Assembly (NCBI RefSeq): GCF_963576615.1
Contig: NC_088711.1
Location: 33,902,121 to 33,966,120 of the forward strand
Direction of reading: 5' to 3'
From: Watersipora subatra
Taxonomy: Eukaryota; Bryozoa; Gymnolaemata; Cheilostomatida; Watersiporidae
DNA: 64,000 bases
Under the pieces are notes generated by a model. The model saw only the letters and a list, made by a program, of their open reading frames with translations, did no database searches and was not told the origin of the DNA. Below are positions 12,701 through 23,700 of the stretch, one piece after another. The position numbers were made by a program, and so were the translations under genes. The first letter of the stretch is position 1; the number at the start of each line of letters is the position of its first letter.

Positions 12701-15700
12701 ACATGGATCGGAGGAGCATTCATCAATTTCGATCGAGCAGTGCTCTCCCGTGAAACCAGCAGAGCACTCGCATATGTATTTTCCAATTAGATCCTGACAT
12801 AATCCGTGGTAACAAGGTACACCTATACATTCATTGATCTCTGTCTCACAAGTCAAACCTGTGAATCCCGACAAGCAATGGCAGGTAGCTATGCCGACTC
12901 CGTCTTCACAGCTACCATTACGGCAGCTCATCGTTTCGCATTCATTTATTTCAATCTCGCAGTCATCCCCAGTGAACCCTGTATTGCACTCGCAAGCATA
13001 CTCATTTATACCATCTTTACAGAGTCCTTGCCCACTACAGTTTGCACCCACACAATCATTGATGTTGACAAGGCAATGCTGGCCGGTGAATCCAGCAATG
13101 CACTCACAGTGGTATCCACCAATCTCATCTACGCATGTTCCCTGTTGGCTGCAATTTATCAGCTCGCAGTCATCGATGTTTATTTCACAATTAACTCCCT
13201 CAAATCCGTTGTTACATTGGCATGTATGTCCATTGACACGATCGACACATGTACCATGATGACTACAATCAATACCTACGCAATCGTTGATATCTGTTTC
13301 ACATTGGTCGCCAGTAAAGCCATCATTGCATCTGCATCGGTATGTATTTACATGGTCAATGCATTGTCCATGGTTGCTGCAAGTCACTCCTGTGCAGTCA
13401 TTAATGTTTGTCTGGCAGCGTCTGCCAGTAAATCCAGCAATACACTCACAGTGGTAGCCATTTATTTCATCAATACAGGTTCCTCGACCACTGCAACTGA
13501 CTCTCGGACAGTCATCAATATTGGTTTCACACTGAACACCCTCAAAACCATGATCACATTGACATGTATATCCATTTACAGCATCAACACATGTACCATG
13601 ATGACTGCAGGTAATGCCAACACAATCGTCGATGTCTGTTTCACATTGGTCGCCTGTAAAGCCATCATTGCATCTGCATTGGTATGCATTTACACGGTCG
13701 ATGCATTGTCCATGGTTGCTGCAAATCACGCCTTGACAGTCGTTGATGTTTGTCTCACATTGACTTCCAGTGAAACCAGTGTTGCACTCACAGTTGTAAC
13801 TGGCTACCAAATCTATGCAGCGCCCTTGTCCATTGCAAGTCACTCCTGCGCAGTCATTAATGTTCGTCTGACAGCGAGTGCCAGTAAATCCAGCAATACA
13901 CTCACAGTGATAGCCATTTATTTCATCAATACAGGTTCCTCGACCACCACAACTGATTCTCGGACAGTCATCAATATTGGTTTCACACTGAACACCCTCA
14001 AATCCACGATCACATTGACAGGTATATCCATTTACAGCATCAACACATGTACCATGATGACTGCAATTAACACCTATGCAATCGTCGATGTCTGTTTCAC
14101 AATCTGTTCCGCTAAAGCCAGCATGACAATCGCATGTGTAAGCATTTACCCTATCATTGCATTGCCCCCTGTTACTACAGCTCACCCCAGCACACTCATC
14201 TATGTCTATTTCACAGTTGGTGCCTGTGTACCCCGCAGCACAATGGCAACGGTATTGATCAATTCCATCTCTACATGAACCATGGTTACTGCAGCTTACA
14301 GACTCGCAGTCGTCAATGTTTATCTCGCACGTTGGGCCATGAAAACCCCGATGACAGCTACAGAAATAGGTGTTCACTTGGTCGACACATACTCCATTGT
14401 GGCAGTTTACATTTCTGCAGTCATCGATGTTAGTCTGACACTGGGGGCCAGTAAATCCGATTCGGCAGCTGCAAGCATATGCATTGATACCGTCGATGCA
14501 GAGGCCATTGTTCTGACAAGGGTTTGAGAGACACTCGTCTATAGGAAAACAACTGCTTCCTTCATAGCCTGTAAAACACTGACCTGTAGATAGCATAGAT
14601 TTTTAATTCTCATAGAAATACAGATAATTTCGTTATTAAAAAAGTCTCTTCTGATCAGAAGGATTAAAGGTTGACTTGCAACAAAGTTCACTTTACAGTT
14701 ATTTAGTATCAAAAGATTCACCATGTCTTACTTTGCTGTGTTGTACATGTAGGTGCCAAATATGTAGAAATGTGATTACAAGCTTTGAAAAGCTCAAAAA
14801 CGAACAGTTAATCGCAGCCATCACGAAAATGCTGTAGATTAGAATCCCTTTCCATAACGGCTCAAATGGGACGTAGGTGAACAAGATGGCTTATGTTTAC
14901 ACTTTCATGCAACCTCATTCGTCAAAATATTTTCACAAATATACTTCTCACATTCAATAAAACCATGTCTATTGTCCTCACGCGTATATTCCATCATCAT
15001 TGTAATGCTGTCATTTTGAGCACTGAAATCTCGAAACCCACTGTAAAAATTTGTTTAATTTTTTAACCTTTGCTCGAAGGAGTGGATATCATCCTCAGGT
15101 AAACATGAGGAGCCTGTTGGTCACCTGTGATAGTCAAAAAATGCTGCAGAAATTATTCGTGCTGTTTAGCAGGAAGTATGGGTCACATGATCAGATTATG
15201 ACGAGACGATTAGACCAAGCCGAAACAAAACTGTAAAGTAGCGAGCATCTATATTTGATACATGGTCTTTGGTAAAACCCGAAGTGTTTGTCATAAACTA
15301 GGGCTACGAGAAGTTTTATATTGAGCCTTTTGTTGGCCTTTCAATTCAACGTGACAAAACAATAACCAAATTATTTGAGTACTTTAAAGAAATAGACTGA
15401 TTCCAACGTACAGCGTTTTCGTGATGGCGGCGATTAACTGTTCATTTTTGAGCTTTTAAGAGCTTGTAATCTCATTTCCACATATTTTGTACCTACAACA
15501 CAGCAGAGTAAGACATGGTGGATCTTTTGACACCAAATAACTGTAATGTGAATTTTGTTGCAAGTCAACCTTTAACGTTATAAGAATGACCTTTCGTGAC
15601 TTGTACTTAAATGCTTTCGATAGCCACTTTACCTGCGTGACAAATCTTTGCTCCAGTGCTTGGGTTGCATCTGTAAGCCGCCTGCGGCAGGCAATGAATT

Positions 15701-18278
15701 TGGCAGTCAGACCCATAATATCCTGGCAAGCAGTAGCCTCCTACGTTTAAATTCAAGCTAAAAAACATACGGGATAGTTTACCTTAGTTGAGGCGAGTAA
15801 TATGGGGATAGTTTACCTTAGTCGAAGCGAGTAAAATGGGATAGTTTACTTTAGTCGAGGCGAGTAAAATGGGATAGCTTACTTTAGTCGAAGCGAGTAA
15901 AATGGGATAGCTTACTTTAGTCGAGGCGAGTAATATGGGGATAGTTTACCTTAGTCGAAGCGAGTAAAATGGGATAGTTTACTTTAGTCGAGGCGAGTAA
16001 AATGGGATAGCTTACTTTAGTCGAGGCGAGTAATATGGGGATAGTTTACCTTAGTCGAAGCGAGTAAAATGGGATAGTTTACTTTAGTCGAGGCGAGTAA
16101 AATGGGATAGCTTACTTTAGTCGAAGCGAGTAAAATGGGATAGCTTACTTTAGTCGAGGCGAGTAATATGGGGATAGTTTACCTTAGTCGAAGCGAGTAA
16201 AATGGGGTAGTTTACTTTAGTCGAGGCGAGTAAAATGGGATAGCTTACTTTAGTCGAAGCGAGTAATATGGGGATAGTTTACCTTAGTCGAAGCGAGTAA
16301 AATGGGATAGTTTACTTTAGTCGAGGCGAGTAAAATGGGATAGCTTACTTTAGTCGAAGCGAGTAAAATGGGATAGCTTACCTTAGTCGAAGCGAGTAAT
16401 ATGGGAATAGTTTACCTTAGTCGAAGCGAGTAAAATGGCGTAACAACAAAGGAAGATGTTGTCTGTGTGTATGATAATGAGTTTTTCGTCAAAAACCTCA
16501 GCTAGTGTTGTTTTATTTGAGATATCCTTTTAAAAGATTATTGTACAATAAACAGACAAAAAAGCACACAGTCTGTGCAAACTTTACTTATGCTCCTTTA
16601 TACCCAAGCAGAAGCAAAAATTACAGTAGTTTTGTCGTTGAATGTAATATACAATTATGTTATTAACGAAAGGCTTTTAGTTTCCAAAATCAACTATCTT
16701 GAAACATCGCAAGTTTTTACTAGTTAAGTTCTATTTCTTTTCCCTTCATGTAATTTTGTAATAAGTTTTATCACAACAAGAGAGAGCAACTCAAGGATAA
16801 GTGAGCCATCGGCGAACTCTGCTATCCCTACATTTGGCCTGTCAGAATCTCGTGTTACCGTGCGATTAACATGTGTAACCGTGTGATTGGCATGCCCCAA
16901 CAGGTAAGACATGCAACCAGTACAGCTGATTCACATTGTAGATTGCAGCTGTGATATACTACATCATTAGAATTAAGCGTTCAGTTGAAAGCATTGCTGA
17001 AACTGGCCAGCTACAGACGTAAGAGATACGAGAATATATATATATATATATACAAGAACATGTAGATTGTACATCTGTACGACAGACACCTTAATATCCC
17101 ACAACAAATAGCTACAATTTATACCCAGGCAGGCACTTACCTAATTCCCTCCAGACCTTTCAGTGTTCTGTTTCGGTTCTGATTCACATTCCCACTGACA
17201 TTGATAGTCCATGTTGCTATTAAGTCATTTCCATTGCCTCCGTTGTCTTTGTCTTCGACATCAATTTGAATAATATAGCCACTCTAGAGCAACATAGGTA
17301 TGCTATATGCTGTAGTTGTTTACTATAGCAACACAGGTATGCTATATGCTGTAGTTGTTTACTATAGCAACACAGGTATGCTATATGCTGTAGTTGTTTA
17401 CTATAGCAACATAGGTATGCTATATGCTGTAGTTGTTTACTATAGCAACACAGGTATGCTATATGCTATAGTTGTTTACTATAGCAACATAGGTATGCTA
17501 TATGCTATAGTTGTTTACTATAGCAACATAGGTATGCTATATGCTGTAGTTGTTTACTATAACAACACAGGTATGCTATATGCTGTAGTTGTTTACTATA
17601 GCAACACAGGTATGCTATATGCTGTAGTTGTTTATTATAGCAACATAGGTATGCTATATGCTGTAGTTGTTTACTATAGCAACACAGGTATGCTATATGC
17701 TATAGTTGTTTACTATAGCAACATAGGTATGCTATATGCTATAGTTGTTTACTATAGCAACATAGGTATGATATAGCTAAAAATTTCTAAAATTTGTGCA
17801 AGTTGACAAAGAGTCCATGCTTCAACAGCAAAAATGCTTTTATGTTCTCTTTCTGAGTCTTGCAAGAAACAAACCTCAGTAAGCAAACTGCGGCATATCC
17901 CAGTCACGTTAAGTCATCCTGCTTGTAACATGCAAGTTTTTTTTCCATAGATTTTAGTTATGGATGTTTAGGAGGACAGAAAGAAGTGCATATGGCAGGA
18001 GTAGGCCTGGGAGTTTAGAGAGGTAAGAAAGCAGTGCATATGGCAGGAGTAGGCCTGGGAGTTTAGAGAGGTCAGAAAGCTGTGCATATTGCAGGAGTAG
18101 GCCTGGGAGTTTAGAGAGGTCAGAAAGCAGTGCATATGGCAGGAGTAGGCCTGGGAGCTTAAAAAGGTAAGAAAGCTGTGCATATGGCAGGAGTGGGCTG
18201 AGGTAACTTGTAGTTTGAACTTACTGTATCAGCTTTGCATTCTCAACAAACTTTTACCAACCAGACTCCAAGAGAACT

Positions 18279-18351
<73 letters not shown>

Positions 18352-20658
18352 GTTCTCAGATAGTGAGATATATACAGTCAAACATGGATAACTCGAACTT
18401 CAAGGGACCGAGCAAAAGTGTTCGAATTATCAGAGCATTCAAGTTATCAGAGCACTGTCACAAGTTCATATATTTACTTATTTATTAGTAGATACATGTA
18501 CATATACAAACTATAATATAAATCAAAAGCACAAATGGCTTGTTTCAAATTAAATGCTTCTAATGTAAAGTTTAAAACGTTTTCATGAAAAAGTATAGAG
18601 ATTTTTCTATCACTTGAGATTGGTTTGTTGTTTGAGGTGATGTTATTGCCAGGACGTTTTTCAGATTGACATTGGCAAAACTTGATCGTTGTTGAAATGC
18701 TCAAAAGAAAAGACATTTTTTTCTTTTGGGGTTTTACCCACCATCAATTTTGCCGTTTTTTCTTGAAGTTTATGCAGATTACTTTACTTTACCTGGGATT
18801 CGTTAAGAGCAACACTCCGAGGCAGTTCAATTAGAAGTTTTACGAGGTTTTACGGTACATTCTATATCACTCACGCTTTTTTAATAGATACTTATTGAAT
18901 GTACACACGTATTCTGTGTTTAGGTCAAACGATGAATAGTTTTTTGTAGCTCAGACAACGTATACGTTTAATTACAACATTTTTTAAGACGTTTTAAACA
19001 TTCAACATTCCGACGTTGATTCAACACGGAATCAACGTCGGAAAACTATTCATCACGGGTTAGCCGAGTCACGCTCTCAAGGATTTTCGCCACGCGCATA
19101 CAAAACAACATGCGATTTTTGTTTTGTATGTGCGTGGCGAAAATTCTTGCGCGCGTGACCCGGCTAGCCCGTGCTATTCATCGTATCGCTGTATAAATCA
19201 AATTTCACCAAACTTTTAGAAAAGTCGTTGACAAAAATATTTTGCCGATGGTGGTAATAACGACGCTTATGAATTACGAAAAGATGAAGTTTACCTCTAT
19301 GGCTTTGAATAAAGTGATTTTCTAAAGCGAAAACAACCGTTTCGGTAGCTGTTGGGCAAAAAACAGTTCGAATTAACAGTGTTGAATTCGAGTTATCTAT
19401 AGCAATTTATCATTACGTGGGAACGAACCAAAGGAAATGTTCGAATTAACCATTTTTTCGAGCTATCCGTGGACGAGTTATCCATGTTTGACTGTATATA
19501 TATCTCACTATCTCACTATATCTCATCTAACATCTATATATACAGTCAAACATGGATAACTCGTCCATGGATAGCTCGAACACATGGTTAATTCGAACAT
19601 TTCCTTTGGTTCGTTCCCACGTAATGATAAATTGCTATAGATAACTCGAACTCAACACTGTTAATTCGAACTGTTTTTTGCCCAACAGCTACCGAAACGG
19701 TTGTTTTCGCTTTAGAAAATCACTTTATTCAAAGCCATAGAGGTAAACTTCATCTTTCCGTAATTCATAAGCGTCGTTATTACCACCATCGGCAAAATAT
19801 TTTTGTCAACGACTTTTCTAAAAGTTTGGTGAAATTTGATTTATACTGCGATACGATGAATAGCACGGGTTAGCCGGGTCACGCGCGCAAGATTTTTCGC
19901 CACGCACATACAAAACAAAAATCGCATGTTGTTTTGTATGCGCGTGGCGAAAATCCTTGAGTGCGTGACTCGGCTAGCCCGTGATGAATAGTTTTCCGAC
20001 GTTGATTCCGTGTTGAATCAACGTCGGAATGTTGAATGTATAAAACGTCTTAAAAAAATGTTGTTATTAAACGTATACGTTGTCTGAGCTACAAAAAACT
20101 ATTCATCGTTTGACCTAAACACAGAATACGTGTGTACATTCAATAAGTATCTATTAAAAAAGCGTGAGTGGTATATAATGTACCGTGAAACCTCGTAAAA
20201 CTTCTAATTGAACTGCCTCGGAGTGTCGCTCTTAACGAATCCCAGGTAAAGTAAGGTAATCTGCATAAACTTCAAGAAAAAACGGCAAAATTGATCGTGG
20301 GTAAAACCCCCCCCCAAAAAAGTCTTTTCTTTTGAGCATTTCAACAACGATCAAGTTTGTCCAATGTCAATCTGAAAAACGTCCTGGCAATAACATCACC
20401 TCAAACAACAAACCAATCTCAAGTGATAGAAAAATCTCTATACTTTTTCATGAAAACGTTTTAAACTTTACATTAGAAGCATTTAATTTGAAACAAGCCA
20501 TTTGTGCTTTTGATTTATATTATAGTTTGTATATGTACATGTATCTACTAATAAATAAGTAAATATATGGACTTGTGACAGTGCTCTGATAACTTGAATG
20601 CTCTGATAATTCGAACACTTTTGCTCGGTCCCTTGAAGTTCGAGTTATCCATGTTTGA

Positions 20659-20732
<74 letters not shown>

Positions 20733-23700
20733 CATAACATGTTCTCATGAAAGTTTGAGCAAGAAAAACACTGTCTCTCTATCATTGAAAATGAACCCAT
20801 CAGCGGAGTGCTATTTCCGGCATTGTGGTTTATAAACGGTTTCTAATAAGATATTCAGAGCCCGTAGAGTAAAACGTACCTGGTCATTCCAAAGTGGTAA
20901 ATTCTCTCTTATAGGATTAGAGACGTTATTGCCAAGAGATGACCCAAATGTTAGTTCATTTGTATTCTCCCATGTCATTGTTGTGTAAACTTTCTTTGTT
21001 TCTGTTTCCCCGTTTGCTGAAGGCCTAAAAAATATAAGAAATACTATTCATTGATCAAATATCAGCTAGCTTTCTTTTCTGGTGGTTTGGTTACAGGTAA
21101 CGTCCTAGACTACACAGAAGCATGCTACTAACAAAGTTTGGGAAATATTATGCTAAATTATAAATAATTTCTGGAGTAAATGCAACAGATTTAATATTTT
21201 TCCAATGATGATGCCAAAGACAATAACTCCACGTAAGCAGTCTTCCTTTCTGTTTTTGCGTGTCCATAAAGTTGCAGTAGGTTTTGGTAAATGTAAGAAT
21301 CACCCTTATTTCACACGTCAGGAAACTAGTAACAATACACAAAGAGGCTTTGTTTTGTTATTTTATCAGTAGTAAAGAATATTACAACTGATATGTCACA
21401 TATAACAAATACCTCAAACAAGTTTAAAAACAAGTAGAAAAATGATTTTATCACAGATGAAGGGAACGCTTTCTGAAAAGACTGTCTGTGTTTCTTTTAA
21501 CGCACACATCACACACACACCCGTGGGCATACTTATGCACACGAGTGTGCATGAGTATGCGCACAGGGGTGCACTTTGCGCGTGTACACTTATGCACACG
21601 CGCATGCACTCACCCACACTCGCGTACATCCAAACTCGTGTACATACACACTCTGGTCATACATACATACATACACACTCTGGAGAATTAAAAGATGTTG
21701 ATATAAAGCTCACTGTTTTATGAACACACGGAAATATGTGTCACAATCTTGAAAACTTCCACCAACACAAAATGGTTTCTTAGCCTCACAGCATGATCCA
21801 ATGCTTGTTATTCCGTCCAGATTAGCGTATTTATCAAATCTTATTTGAAGATAAGCTCTGTCTTCTGCGGAATACACCTTTTTCGGAATAAAACATCGTT
21901 CAAGGTCAAACACTGAGGTGGTCACTTAGAAATGATCGCTGAACAGGTAACGCAGGTTATCATCAAACTGTTAATGGTGTTAACAGTGTTAATAGGTGTT
22001 ACCAGTGTTAACAACAGTTAACAGTGTTAATAAATATTACCATCAATAATAAATGTTAACAATGTAAATAGATGTTAAAATTGTTAATAAATGACAACAG
22101 CGTTAGTAAGTATTAACAGCGTTAATAAATGTTAGCAGTAGTAATAAATGCTAACATTGTTGATAAATGTTAGCAGTGTTAATAAATGTTAACAATGTTA
22201 ATAAATGTTAACATTATTAATAGATACCAACAATGTTAATAAATGTTAAGAGTGTTAATAAAAATTAACAGTGTTAAGAAATATTAACAGCGTTAATAAA
22301 TGTTAGCAGTGGTAATAAATACTAACAATTTAAAAGTTGTTAGTTGTTAGAATTATGGTTTGAATCCTGTTTGAACATAATAAACTAATACTAACAAGCT
22401 GCTGAACCTTAAAGGTTGACTTGCAACAAAATTCACATGACAGTTATTTGGTACCCAAAAGATTCACTGTGTCTTACTCTGCTGTGTTGTTGGTGCAAAA
22501 TATGTGGAAATGTAATTACAAGCTTTTAAAAGCACAAAAACAAACAGTTAAAAAAACGGCCGTAGGTTGGAATCCCTTATTTTGACGACAGTATTCAACT
22601 CGACATGCTAGTTGTTCTTACACATGATGTTATCACGTGAAATGAAAGGCCAATAAAAGGTTCAATATAAAATGTCTTGTAGCACTAGTTTACGACAAAC
22701 ATTTCGGGTTCTACCGGAAAGCTCTTACCAAATATAAATGCTCGCCACATCAATATATGTGTGTAGATGTTCATAATCTGATCATGTGACCCATATTTCC
22801 TGCTAAATGGCGTGAACAACTTCTGCAGCATTTGCGACCATCACAGGTGACCAACAGGGTCCTTATGTTCATCAGAGAATGATATGCACCCCGTCGAGCT
22901 AAGGTTAAAAGTTGAACTGGTTTTTAGGCTAGGTTTTGAGATATCAGTGCTCAAAGTGACAGCATTGCAATGATAATGAAATAGATCAGAAGCACATCGT
23001 ATTCAACTACACCACGTTTGAGCGGTTTTGAAAGGGATTCCAACCTACAGCTGTTTTCGTAATGGCTGCGATTAACTGTTCGTTTTTTAGCTTTTAAAAG
23101 CTTGTAATCACATTTCCACATATCTTGTACCTACAACACAGTGGAGTAAGACATGGTGAATCTTTTGATACCAAATAACTGTAATGTGACTTTTGTGGCA
23201 AGTTAACGTTTAACATTGTGAGTCAGTTGAAAGGCATTAAGATATTGAATACAAAATTGTATTAGTAGATAGTGTTATTCTAGTCAGGTTAATCCCTCCA
23301 GTCAAAGAACTTGCTAAGAAGTTGAGTCTATAAATTAAATAAATAAATCATGAGTTAACAGATGAGGTTGGCAGGTGCTGACAGGTGCTTATAACAAGTT
23401 ATTATATAATTATATATTATATTATAAGTTATTATAACTTATAAGACTGCACGTTCTACAAATAGAGGAGACGATTTAGAATACTCATCATTTTCTTGTT
23501 ACTATCAAAGTTATTGCCCCGTCTGCACAAGCCAATGGCCTGCTGGATAATATTTATTGTTGCTGAATTTGAGTAAATGTTATTTTAAAAATTGTCAAGA
23601 TTTTTTGCCATTGAAAGTTCTTGCAGTCGTAACTCAATTATGTTTAGTCTATCTGTGGAAAAGCAGACTCTAGTGCAGGGGTCAGCAACCCACGGCTCCG

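Noticed and set aside
12806-14278. 490-codon open frame on the plus strand opposite the EGF exon
   Set aside because: It is the antisense shadow of the EGF repeats; the residues repeat with the 38-residue EGF period and match no family.
20332-20562. 76-codon frame also present inverted at 18474-18716
   Set aside because: It is the same internal part of the paired TA-flanked elements; no protein family is recognised and both copies read through low-complexity DNA.
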